A DNA stretch of 64,000 bases. It comes from Burkholderia metallica (GTDB lineage Bacteria; Pseudomonadota; Gammaproteobacteria; Burkholderiales; Burkholderiaceae). The notes under the pieces are model-generated. The model was not told the DNA's origin, did no database searches, and saw only the letters and a program-made list of their open reading frames with translations. Shown in pieces: positions 19,428-27,251 of the stretch (within the stretch, counting starts at the first letter, position 1; every line of letters begins with the position of its first letter). The position numbers and the translations under genes are program-made. Where the stretch lies: assembly GCF_902832845.1 (NCBI RefSeq), contig NZ_CADFDB010000004.1, forward strand, positions 1 through 64,000, written 5' to 3'.

Positions 19428-19748
19428 ATGGGGCGGCACGGAATTGCCACAATCTTCGCTGTTCTAGGCGTTGCAAGCTTTTGGTGGTGGTCGGCAATCG
19501 ATGTCGAAATCTGCAGACATTTTCCGCGATCCTGCGTGGTGACGGGCTGCAAGGAGATCGACGCCTGCCAAGTCAATTTCGTGGATGGTTTGGTGCTCGT
19601 GGCGACGATCCTTGGGCCACCGATCATTTTTTATGCTGCAGCCATCTTGTTCTCACGCAAGCAACGTCATTGGACACGATGGACCGTATTGCCGTGTTTG
19701 CTTGTCGCGGTGCATTGGTCCGTTATGCTTTTTTGGCGACTGTGGTAG
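19428..19748 (+). CDS. small membrane protein, putative T6SS immunity protein B (106 aa)
   Basis: Hydrophobic segments at about residues 5-22, 53-72 and 84-103, with a loop VVTGCKEIDACQVNFVDGL. That loop and the next segment (ILGPPIIFYAAAILF) align with the protein at 18090 (GCYEIDKC...LFAPAVFFGAINAIAF), so this is a divergent second copy. A GGGAAG ribosome site lies about 5 bases before ATG 19428. No toxin gene is intact next to it. It is either a spare immunity gene or an orphan left after toxin loss. Confidence 0.65.
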   Translation: MGRHGIATIFAVLGVASFWWWSAIDVEICRHFPRSCVVTGCKEIDACQVNFVDGLVLVATILGPPIIFYAAAILFSRKQRHWTRWTVLPCLLVAVHWSVMLFWRLW

Positions 19749-19848
19749 CTCAGGAATGCGTGGAGTGGGAGCGCGGTTATTTTGCGCTGTTCTTCAGTCG
19801 CGGCAATGGCATGGCGAATATACGGTGATCTGCTGCTGATGACGCATT

Positions 19849-19905
19849 GTGTCCGGTGCGGAGGGGATGCTGATGGGCTTGCTTCACCTTGAGCCTATGT
19901 TTTAT
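19849..19905 (+). pseudogene. vestigial tail of a third immunity-like copy
   Basis: The plus frame here reads GMLMGLLHLEPMFYF. It closely resembles the C-terminus of the 18090 protein, GTLLTGLLYLEPYL, and the DNA shows matching stretches. There is no upstream body of the gene in frame. I read it as the end of a third, mostly deleted copy. The match is short, so it could be chance. Confidence 0.35.
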
Positions 19906-19939
19906 TTCTTATCTGGCGTCGTGGGCGCTTTCCGATCAA

Positions 19940-20194
19940 ATGAAATTGTTGGAACCCACCATCGGTGCAATTACTGGCTCGGTTATGGCCACGCTCGTTT
20001 GTTGGGGCGGGTTGTATCTGTTCGGCGTTTTGATTCTTCACGGGAGAGGCAGTCTGTTCGATACGCAACCTCAAGTGGCCAACCTGTTTTTTACCGGTTG
20101 GTTTGTGTCAGTGGCTGTGGTCTCGGTAATCGGCGGCTGGCGTGGGTGCGTATGGGGGCGAAACCGGGAAAGAAAAAAGCGGAAAGGAGATTGA
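19940..20194 (+). CDS. small two-pass membrane protein (84 aa)
   Basis: ATG 19940 gives MKLLEPTIGAITGSVMATLV; an in-frame TTG at 19889 would add 17 residues. Two hydrophobic segments lie at about residues 8-31 and 50-68, followed by a very basic tail (GRNRERKKRKGD). It shows no clear relation to the GC-x-EID-x-C proteins upstream. It is the last frame of the low-GC island before the Sel1 gene. I do not recognise the family. Confidence 0.45.
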   Translation: MKLLEPTIGAITGSVMATLVCWGGLYLFGVLILHGRGSLFDTQPQVANLFFTGWFVSVAVVSVIGGWRGCVWGRNRERKKRKGD

Positions 20195-20328
20195 GGTGCG
20201 CCCGCCCATGCCCCGCAACCGATTCCGCTTGACGGCGATCGATGAACGGGGCGTCAGGTCACGCGCGTCAGGCCGCCATGGTCCCGACGGCTCGCGCCAG
20301 CACCCGCGCGAGCCGAAGAACCATCACA

Positions 20329-21186
20329 TCACGGCGCGACAACCGGATGCTTCAGCGCATGCGCAGTCTCGATCCACTGCGCGTGGAACTCGTCCTCGTC
20401 GGGCTTGAGCCCAAGCTCGCCGTTGCGATAGGCCATCGCGAGCGTCTGCACCGCTTCCGGCAGCTCGTGCTCCGCGGCGCGGCGATACAGCGCCAGCGCG
20501 CGTGCGTCGTCGCGCGGCACGCCGCTGCCGTCGCGGTACGCGTTCGCGAGCATGAAGTCAGCAGCCGGGATGTCCGCGCGCGACGCGACGTCGAACCAGT
20601 GCGCGGCCTGCACGGGATCGGCGGCGACGCCGTAGCCGCTGCGATAGATCAGCCCGAGGTAGTACGCGGCGGCCGGGTCGCCCTGCGCGGCCGCTTCGCC
20701 GAGCAGCGCGCGAGCGCGAGCGTAGTCCTTCGGGATGTCGCTACTGCCGAGCAGCAGTGCCTTGCCGAGCGCGAGCTGCGCGCGCCGGGCGGCCGGCGCG
20801 TCCGCTTTGCCGCGTGCCGTCGCGGCCGTTTCCAGCCAGCCGCGCCCCTCGTCGCGCAGCCCCGGTTCGCGCGCATCGACGAGCGCGATGCCGAGCGCCG
20901 CCTGCGCGTCGCCCGACCCGCGGCGCGCCAGCGTGCGCAATTGCGCGAGCGCGTGCGGCTCGGTCGCCTGCGTGACCATCGCCTGCCACTCGTCGAGCTG
21001 CGCGGCGCTCGGCGCGGGGCCGGCGCCGCGCAGGCCTGCCGCCGCGACGACGGCCGCGACCGTCACGGCCGCCGCCGCAAGCAGCGCGGCCGGCGGGAGT
21101 TTTGCGCGCAGCAGGCGCCGCGCGGCAGCGGCGGCGCCGCTTTCGGCCGGCCGCATCGTCCGGATCGGTTGCATCGCGTGTTTCAT
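20329..21186 (-). CDS. Sel1-repeat (TPR-like) membrane-anchored protein (285 aa)
   Basis: An N-terminal basic stretch and one membrane segment (about residues 32-52) are followed by at least four Sel1-like repeats. Examples are QLALGKALLLGSSD, AAYYLGLIYRSGYGVAADP, DFMLANAYRDGSGVPRD and TLAMAYRNGELG. Such repeats form protein-binding solenoids, here most likely in the periplasm. The ATG overlaps the stop of the upstream nucleotidase gene by 4 bases (21183-21186), so the two are coupled; the product may assist that enzyme or share its promoter. No catalytic motif is seen. Confidence 0.85.
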   Translation of the reverse strand: MKHAMQPIRTMRPAESGAAAAARRLLRAKLPPAALLAAAAVTVAAVVAAAGLRGAGPAPSAAQLDEWQAMVTQATEPHALAQLRTLARRGSGDAQAALGIALVDAREPGLRDEGRGWLETAATARGKADAPAARRAQLALGKALLLGSSDIPKDYARARALLGEAAAQGDPAAAYYLGLIYRSGYGVAADPVQAAHWFDVASRADIPAADFMLANAYRDGSGVPRDDARALALYRRAAEHELPEAVQTLAMAYRNGELGLKPDEDEFHAQWIETAHALKHPVVAP

Positions 21187-23252
21187 TGCGTGAGGTCGAT
21201 TTCGTAGGTGGCGAGGTTCTTGCCCGAGCCGTCGTCGGCCGCGACCTGCGTGATGCCGGTCAGGCCGGCCGCCGCCGCGTCGCCGAGGCGGTTCGGCGCG
21301 GACGCGAACTGCACGTGCGCGACCGAGCTCGCGAGCTTCGTGAAGCGCCAGCTGCGCTGCGCGCCGTCGGCCGCGCGCGTGATCGCCCCGCGCTTCTTGA
21401 TGAATGCGATCAGCACGTCGCGGTTCGCATCGGGCGACGCGAAGATCGTCTTGCTGCCGTCGAGCCCCGGGAAGTTGCCGCCGCCGCTCGCCCGGTAATT
21501 GTTGGTCGCGACGATGAACTGCGCGTTCGGATCGATCGCCGCGCCCTTGTACGTCAGGTTCCTGATGCGGCTGCCCACCGGCTGCGTGACGTCGATTTCA
21601 TACGCGAGATCGGCCGACGTGAACATGTCGAAGTTGTAGCCGGGGAACGTGCTGACGAGCGGCTGCACGGTCGCCTTGGTCGGGTCGATCCGGTTGAAGC
21701 GCTTCGCGGCCGTCTCGAGCCAGTTCTTCACGTCGGCGCCGCTCACCTTCACCGCGTACACGGTGTTCGGGTACAGGTACAGGTCGGCCGCGTTGTTGAT
21801 CGCGAGCGCGCCCGGCGCGACGTCGGTGTAGTCGGTGCCGCCGCCGAAGCCGCTCTTGAACGGCGCGCTGACCGACAGCACCGGCAGCGACGCGTATTGC
21901 GGCAGGTTCGCCTGCACGTAGGTCTTCACGTAGTCGGCCTGCGCCTCGTTGACGATCTGGATCGCGCCCGGATCGCCGACATCCGCGAAGTACGAGTTCA
22001 TCCGGTAGTCGGTCGAGCCGATCGGCGTCTTCACGTAGTCGATCGTCGCCTGGTGTTCGGCGGCGATCGCGGCGGACACGGAAGGATCGGCGGCGACGTA
22101 GCTCTTGTCGGCGTTCTGGATCGGTCGCGCCTCGACGGTCGTCTGCGACTTGTCGACGCTCCACGTCTTGCCGTCGAACTTCAGGCCGAGCTTGATCACG
22201 CCGAGGTGCTTGCCCCAGTAGTTGGCCATCACGGTCGGCACGCCGTTGACGGTGCCCTTGACCTTGTCGACGCCCGGCAGGTTGAACTGCGACACGGTGC
22301 TGTTCGCGTCCGGGAACACCTGGTGCGAGTGGCCGATCAGCAACGCGTCGATGCCGGGCACCTTCGACAGCCACCAGCTGCCGTTCTCCATCGTCGGCGA
22401 ATACGCGGAATTGTCGAGGCCGCCGTGCGAGATCGCGACGACGAGATCGGCGCCCTTCGCGCGCATTTCGGGAATGTATTTCTCCGCGGCTTCCTTCAGG
22501 CCGGTCGTGTAGACCTTGCCGTCGAGCCAGCGCTTGTCCCAGTTCATGATCGCGGGCGGCGTGAAGCCGATGATGCCGATCTTCACGGGCGCGCTGACCG
22601 TCTTGCCGTCCGGCGTCGTCGCCGTCACGGTGCGCGTGAGGATCGTGTACGGCGTGAACAGCGGCGCGTTGGTCTTCGCGCTGATCACGTTCGCGAGCAC
22701 CTGCGGGAAGTTCGGGCCCGCGCACTTCTTCTGCTGGGCCGGCGCCGGCAGGCCGTCGACCTCGAACGTGTTGCCGGTCACCTGCGACAGGTACGGCAGC
22801 CCGTAGTTGAATTCATGGTTGCCGATCCCGCCGCCGTCGAATTTCGCGGCGTTCATCACCTTGTAGATCGCGAGCGTCTGGTCGCAGCCGACCGGCTTCA
22901 CGAGCGCCTGGTAGTCCGACAGCGCGGTGCCCTGGATCGTGTCGCCGTTGTCGAGCAGCAGCGTGTTCGGGTACTGCGCGCGCGCCTGCGCGATCAGCGT
23001 CGACACGCGCTCGAAGCCGAGCGAATTGTCGGCGGCGAGCTTGAAGTAGTCGTACGACAGCACGTTGGTGTGCAGGTCGGTCGTCTCGAGCAGCGCGAGC
23101 GTGGCCGTCGTGCCGACCGGGGCCTGGGCCGCCGGCGGCGTCACCGGCGGCGACGTGACGTCGTCGCCGCCGCACGCGGCGAGGATGAAGGCGAGGCTGG
23201 CGAGCGCGGCGAGGGCCGGCACGCGACGGCGGGAAAGCAGCGGGAAACGCAT
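21183..23252 (-). CDS. periplasmic 2',3'-cyclic-nucleotide phosphodiesterase / nucleotidase lipoprotein (689 aa)
   Basis: A lipoprotein signal (SLAFILAAC, lipid Cys near residue 27) is followed by a calcineurin-like metallophosphatase domain with LLETTDLHTN, DNGDTIQGT, GNHEFNYG (about residue 140), ISHGGLD and GHSHQVF (about 305). A C-terminal 5'-nucleotidase substrate-binding domain contains the GGTDY and NNYRASGGGNFPG segments. This matches the CpdB/UshA family, which salvages extracellular nucleotides. Gly-Gly-Asp-Asp follows the lipid Cys. The gene leads a two-gene operon with the Sel1 protein. Confidence 0.92.
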   Translation of the reverse strand: MRFPLLSRRRVPALAALASLAFILAACGGDDVTSPPVTPPAAQAPVGTTATLALLETTDLHTNVLSYDYFKLAADNSLGFERVSTLIAQARAQYPNTLLLDNGDTIQGTALSDYQALVKPVGCDQTLAIYKVMNAAKFDGGGIGNHEFNYGLPYLSQVTGNTFEVDGLPAPAQQKKCAGPNFPQVLANVISAKTNAPLFTPYTILTRTVTATTPDGKTVSAPVKIGIIGFTPPAIMNWDKRWLDGKVYTTGLKEAAEKYIPEMRAKGADLVVAISHGGLDNSAYSPTMENGSWWLSKVPGIDALLIGHSHQVFPDANSTVSQFNLPGVDKVKGTVNGVPTVMANYWGKHLGVIKLGLKFDGKTWSVDKSQTTVEARPIQNADKSYVAADPSVSAAIAAEHQATIDYVKTPIGSTDYRMNSYFADVGDPGAIQIVNEAQADYVKTYVQANLPQYASLPVLSVSAPFKSGFGGGTDYTDVAPGALAINNAADLYLYPNTVYAVKVSGADVKNWLETAAKRFNRIDPTKATVQPLVSTFPGYNFDMFTSADLAYEIDVTQPVGSRIRNLTYKGAAIDPNAQFIVATNNYRASGGGNFPGLDGSKTIFASPDANRDVLIAFIKKRGAITRAADGAQRSWRFTKLASSVAHVQFASAPNRLGDAAAAGLTGITQVAADDGSGKNLATYEIDLTQ

Positions 23253-23556
23253 CGGTTGTCCTGTTCGGTGTTCTGTTTATTGAAATGCGAGGTCGCGACG
23301 AATGGCGGCGCGGGGCGCCGACGGCCTGATGTGCGGCGCGTGAGAGTATCGAAAGGAAACGTGACGGAAGAATGAAAGGCGGCGAAACCGGCAACGGGCA
23401 ACGGGGCGGCGGGTTTCGGGCGAAGCCGGGGCGGGCGCGCCGGCCCGGCGTCACGGCCGTGCGACCCCGGCCCGGCGCCCCGCGGAAATCCTCACGTCGC
23501 GTGGGCGGGCGGTTCGCTACAATGGCCGCTGTCACCTTTTTGCAAACAACCTGCCC
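23253..23556. other. divergent intergenic region (304 bases)
   Basis: Separates the outward-facing nucleotidase and MCE-transporter operons. On the plus strand GCTACAATGG at 23516-23525 is a likely -10 for the MCE operon. The rest is GC-rich with no palindrome worth naming, and I see no gene in it. Confidence 0.5.
23518..23523 (+). promoter_or_regulatory. -10 element (TACAAT) of the MCE transporter operon
   Basis: TACAAT in the context TTCGCTACAATGGCC, 34 bases before the GTG start of the permease gene. The leader would be about 27 bases and has no strong ribosome site. Confidence 0.5.
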
Positions 23557-24681
23557 GTGGACTTCGAGACTCCTCCCGGCCTGTCGGTCGACGCCGGCGG
23601 CCAGGGCCAGACGGTGCGCCTGTACGGCCAGTGGACCGCCATCGCGCTCGCGCGCAATCGCGGCGCGGTCGCGCGCCGTGTCGCGAGCGTCGCGTCCGCC
23701 CGCGTGAGCGAATGGGATCTGTCCGGCATCGAGCGGCTCGACCACGTCGGCGGCCAGGCGCTGTGGCGCGTGTGGGGCCGCAAGCTGCCGGCGGGCGTCG
23801 CGCTGAGCGCCACGCAGCGCACGATCTTCGAGCGTATCGAGCGGCTCGACAGCCAGCGCGAGGCGCCCGAGCGCGTGGTGCGCGTCGATCCCGTCACGCG
23901 GCTCGGCCAGGCGATCTTCCGGTTCGGCGAACACCTGCAGGGCGGCATCGCGCTGTTCGGTCTCGTGATCCTCGATGCGCTGTCGGTACTGCGCCGCCCG
24001 CGGACGATGCCGTGGAAGGAAACCTCGGCGAACATCTACAGCGCCGGCGCGCAGGCGCTGCCGATCACCGCGCTCGTCGCGTTCCTGATCGGCATCGTGC
24101 TCAGCTACCTGTCCGCGCAGCAGCTGCAGATGTTCGGCGCGAACCGCTACATCGTGAACATCCTCGGGCTGTCGGTGATCCGCGAGCTCGGCCCGGTGCT
24201 GTCGGCGATTCTCGTCGCGGGCCGCTCGGGCTCGGCGATCACCGCGCAGATCGGCGTGATGCGCGTGACCGAGGAGCTCGACGCGATGCGCGTGATGGGC
24301 ATTCCGCACGGGCTGCGGCTGATCCTGCCGCGCGTGCTCGCACTCGGCGTCGCGATGCCGCTGCTCGTGATGTGGACCAACATCATCGCGCTGACGGGCG
24401 GCGCGCTCGCCGCGAAGCTGGTGCTCGGGATCGACGTCAACTATTTCGTGCGCTCGCTGCCTGGCGTCGTGCCGATCGCGAACCTGTACATCGGCGTCGG
24501 CAAGGGCGTCGTGTTCGGCATGCTGATCGCGCTGGTCGCCTGCCATTTCGGCTTCCGGATCAAGGCGAACTCGCAAAGCCTCGGCGAAGGCACGACCACG
24601 TCGGTCGTCACGTCGATCACGGTCGTGATCCTCGCCGACGCGGTGTTCGCGATCCTGTTCCAGAACGTGGGGCTCGGATGA
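23557..24681 (+). CDS. MCE-system ABC permease with N-terminal STAS-like domain (374 aa)
   Basis: GTG start. Residues about 10-95 form a STAS-like domain (EWDLSGIERLDHVGGQALWRVW), followed by an MlaE-type permease with five or so membrane segments. Family motifs are ISAGAQALPI-type (here YSAGAQALPITALVAFLIG), GLSVIRELGPVLSAILVAGR and SGSAITAQIGVMRVTEELDAM. MlaE proteins move phospholipids between inner and outer membranes. The E. coli MlaB STAS partner is a separate protein, so the fusion is worth noting. It overlaps the ATPase gene by 4 bases (ATGA). Confidence 0.93.
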   Translation: MDFETPPGLSVDAGGQGQTVRLYGQWTAIALARNRGAVARRVASVASARVSEWDLSGIERLDHVGGQALWRVWGRKLPAGVALSATQRTIFERIERLDSQREAPERVVRVDPVTRLGQAIFRFGEHLQGGIALFGLVILDALSVLRRPRTMPWKETSANIYSAGAQALPITALVAFLIGIVLSYLSAQQLQMFGANRYIVNILGLSVIRELGPVLSAILVAGRSGSAITAQIGVMRVTEELDAMRVMGIPHGLRLILPRVLALGVAMPLLVMWTNIIALTGGALAAKLVLGIDVNYFVRSLPGVVPIANLYIGVGKGVVFGMLIALVACHFGFRIKANSQSLGEGTTTSVVTSITVVILADAVFAILFQNVGLG

Positions 24682-25568
24682 ACGCTTCGAACGAAACGAC
24701 CGCGCATGCCGCGGCCGTCGGCACCCGGCCGGCCGATGCCGACGACCTCGTGATCGAGGTGCGCAACCTGACCAAGCGCTACGGGCGCAACATCATTCAC
24801 CAGAAGCTCGACTTCGACGTGCGACGCGGCGAGATCGTGTCGATCGTCGGCGGCTCGGGCTCCGGCAAGACCACGCTCGTGCGGCAGATCCTCGGGCTGG
24901 AACGGCCGACCTCGGGCACGATCAAGGTGTTCGGCGACGATACCTCGACGATCGACGACGCCACCGCGCGGCTGATGCGCACGCGCTCGGGGATGCTGTT
25001 CCAGCAGGGCGCGCTGTTCTCGTCGATGACGGTGTTCGACAACGTCGCGCAGCCGCTGCGCGAGCTCGGCCGCGTGCCGCCGGATCTGCTGCACGACATC
25101 GTGATGCTGAAGCTCGAGATGGTCGGGCTGCCGTGCAAGCACGCGTCGAAGATGCCGGCCGCGCTGTCGGGCGGGATGGTGAAGCGGGTCGGCATCGCGC
25201 GCGCGATCGCGCTCGAGCCCGAGCTGCTGTTCCTCGACGAGCCGACGGCCGGCCTCGATCCGCAGGCGTCGGACGAATTCGTCGAGCTGATCGCGACGCT
25301 GCACCGCACGCTCGGGCTGACCGTCGTGATGGTGACGCACGACCTCGACACGATGGTCGCGCTGTCGACGCGCGTCGCGGTGCTGGCCGACCGCAAGGTG
25401 CTGGTCGCGGCGCCCGTCGAGGAAGCCGCGAACGTCGACCATCCGTTCATCCACGAATATTTCCTGGGGCTGCGCGGGCGTCGCGCATTGCAGGCGCTGC
25501 CGCCCGAGCGGCGCGCGAAGCTGCCGAAGGCGGCCCTCGAACCGGCGCTGTCGAGCGTCGAGCTGTAA
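24678..25568 (+). CDS. MCE-system ABC ATPase (296 aa)
   Basis: MlaF-like ATPase. Walker A is GGSGSGKTT (about residue 58), the signature is LSGGMVKRVGIARAI, and Walker B is LLFLDEPTAGLDP with the switch His in MVTHDLD. The LSGGM(V)KR form of the signature is typical of MCE ATPases. Its ATG overlaps the permease stop, so the subunits are made in step. The C-terminal 35 residues (LQALPPERRAKLPKAA) extend beyond the core. Confidence 0.94.
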   Translation: MNASNETTAHAAAVGTRPADADDLVIEVRNLTKRYGRNIIHQKLDFDVRRGEIVSIVGGSGSGKTTLVRQILGLERPTSGTIKVFGDDTSTIDDATARLMRTRSGMLFQQGALFSSMTVFDNVAQPLRELGRVPPDLLHDIVMLKLEMVGLPCKHASKMPAALSGGMVKRVGIARAIALEPELLFLDEPTAGLDPQASDEFVELIATLHRTLGLTVVMVTHDLDTMVALSTRVAVLADRKVLVAAPVEEAANVDHPFIHEYFLGLRGRRALQALPPERRAKLPKAALEPALSSVEL

Positions 25569-25592
25569 CAGGCAAGGACAAGGAACCCTCTG

Positions 25593-26522
25593 ATGGAAAA
25601 CAAATCACATGCGTTCTGGGCCGGCCTGTTCACGATCGCGCTGACGCTCGCGATCGCGGGCACCGTGTTCTGGTTCAACGTCGACCGCACCGTGCGCGTG
25701 CCGTACGACCTGCTCGCGCGCACCAACGTGACGGGGCTGTTTCCCGATGCGGCCGTGCGCTTTCGCGGCCTCGACGTCGGCAAGGTGCAGTCGATCGGCT
25801 TCGACCGCGCGCATCCGGGCCAGATCCGGATCCGCATTCTCGTCGACCACGACGCGCCGATCACGCAGTCGACCTACGGCAGTCTCGGCTTCCAGGGCGT
25901 GACGGGCATCGCGTTCGTGCAGCTCGAGGACACGGGCCGCGACCTGGCGCCGCTGCCGTCGTCGGCGAAGGCGATCGCGCAGATTCCGATGCGCCCGAGC
26001 CTGTTCGACCAGATCCAGGAGCGCGGCGACGTGCTGCTGCGGCAGCTCGAACTGGCGGCGAAGAGCGCGAACGCGCTGATGTCGCCCGAGATGCGCGAGC
26101 AGTTGCGCGCGACCGCCGAAAGCCTGCAGCACGCGGCCGACGGCGCCGCGACGCTGACGAAGCAACTCGGGCCGGCGGTCACCGCGCTGCCGGAAACGAT
26201 GCACGAGGTGAATCGCGCGATGGCGTCGGCGAACACGCTGATGCAGCCGAACGGGCCGCTCGTGTCGAATCTGAACAAGGCCGGCACGGCCGCCGAGCAG
26301 GTCGGCGTCACGCTGAACGCGCTCAACGCGCGCGTGCAGTACGACACGCTGCCGCGCTTCAACGCGCTGGCCGACAGCGTCGGCGACGCGTCGCGGCAAT
26401 TGAAGGACGTGGCCGGTGAACTCGGCCGCAATCCGCGCAGTCTGTTGTTCGGTTCGCCCGGCGCGGCGCCGGGGCCCGGCGAAGCGGGCTTCGTCTGGCC
26501 GGGTGCGACGGCCGGGAAGTGA
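25593..26522 (+). CDS. MCE-domain (MlaD-like) substrate-binding protein (309 aa)
   Basis: One N-terminal membrane segment (residues about 9-28), then a single MCE domain (about 40-120, with VRFRGLDVGKVQSIGF and LGFQGVTGIAFVQL). A long helical region to residue about 280 follows, with repeated Leu/Ala heptads that could form the bundle or needle seen in longer MCE proteins. It sits in the periplasm, anchored to the permease. The ribosome site AAGGAACCCTCTG lies 24 bases beyond the ATPase stop. The third gene of the operon. Confidence 0.93.
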   Translation: MENKSHAFWAGLFTIALTLAIAGTVFWFNVDRTVRVPYDLLARTNVTGLFPDAAVRFRGLDVGKVQSIGFDRAHPGQIRIRILVDHDAPITQSTYGSLGFQGVTGIAFVQLEDTGRDLAPLPSSAKAIAQIPMRPSLFDQIQERGDVLLRQLELAAKSANALMSPEMREQLRATAESLQHAADGAATLTKQLGPAVTALPETMHEVNRAMASANTLMQPNGPLVSNLNKAGTAAEQVGVTLNALNARVQYDTLPRFNALADSVGDASRQLKDVAGELGRNPRSLLFGSPGAAPGPGEAGFVWPGATAGK

Positions 26523-26608
26523 CACACGGCAGCAGCCATCGATCGTCCGGCCGGAAGCGGCCGGCCATGACGTCAATCGAAACCGCAAACATCATGCAGG
26601 AACACGCC

Positions 26609-27232
26609 ATGCCACGAATCCTTGACCGCGCGCTGCGTCCGGCGGCGTCCGCAGTTGCCGTGCTGACGCTTGCGCTGGCGGCCGGCTGCGCCGGCAACAG
26701 CGCGGTGCTGTCGAACGTCCGCTACGACCTCGGGCCCACGTCGTCGGTGGTGACGGCCGGTTCGGGCCCCGCGCTGAAGGTGCTCGACGTCGCTGCGCCC
26801 GACGCGCTCGATTCCGACAAGTTCGCGTACCGCCTCGCGTACGCGGATGCGCAGCACGTGGCCGTCTATCGCGACAGCCGCTGGACCGCGCCGCCCGCGC
26901 AACTGCTCACGCAGCGGCTGCGCGGCGCGCTGTCGTCGCGCGGCGCGGTGCTCGACGGCTCCGACGGCGTGCGCGCGCCGACGCTCAAGGTCGACCTGAG
27001 CGAATTCGAACAGGTGTTCGACGGCGAGTCGCAGAGCCACGGCGCCGTCACCGCGCGCGCGACGCTGACGCAGGACGGCAAGGTGCTCGGCCAGCGCACG
27101 TTCGTCGCGCGGGCGCCGTCGAGCACGCCCGACGCGGCGGGCGGCGCCCGTGCCCTCGCGGCGGCGAGCGACGAGCTGGTGTCGCAGATCGCCGCGTGGG
27201 CCGGCATGCAGGCATACGCGGGCACGCCGTGA
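26609..27232 (+). CDS. ABC-transport auxiliary lipoprotein (207 aa)
   Basis: Lipoprotein signal with LALAAGC (lipid Cys about residue 26), then the ABC_trans_aux (PqiC/LetC-like) fold, with RYDLGPTSS at the start and FAYRLAYADAQHVAVYRDSR in the middle. Partners of this type link MCE systems to the outer membrane. I chose ATG 26609 because AGGA lies 11 bases upstream; ATGs at 26567 and 26594 would give a long non-signal lead. It closes the four-gene MCE operon. Confidence 0.9.
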   Translation: MPRILDRALRPAASAVAVLTLALAAGCAGNSAVLSNVRYDLGPTSSVVTAGSGPALKVLDVAAPDALDSDKFAYRLAYADAQHVAVYRDSRWTAPPAQLLTQRLRGALSSRGAVLDGSDGVRAPTLKVDLSEFEQVFDGESQSHGAVTARATLTQDGKVLGQRTFVARAPSSTPDAAGGARALAAASDELVSQIAAWAGMQAYAGTP

Positions 27233-27251
27233 CGCGTGCCGCGCAGCCGCG

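Noticed and set aside
19198-19467. 89-codon frame between the OmpA-like and membrane genes, and a Gly-rich frame beside it
   Set aside because: Could be debris of another effector, but nothing is recognisable and it overlaps the better-supported genes at both ends.
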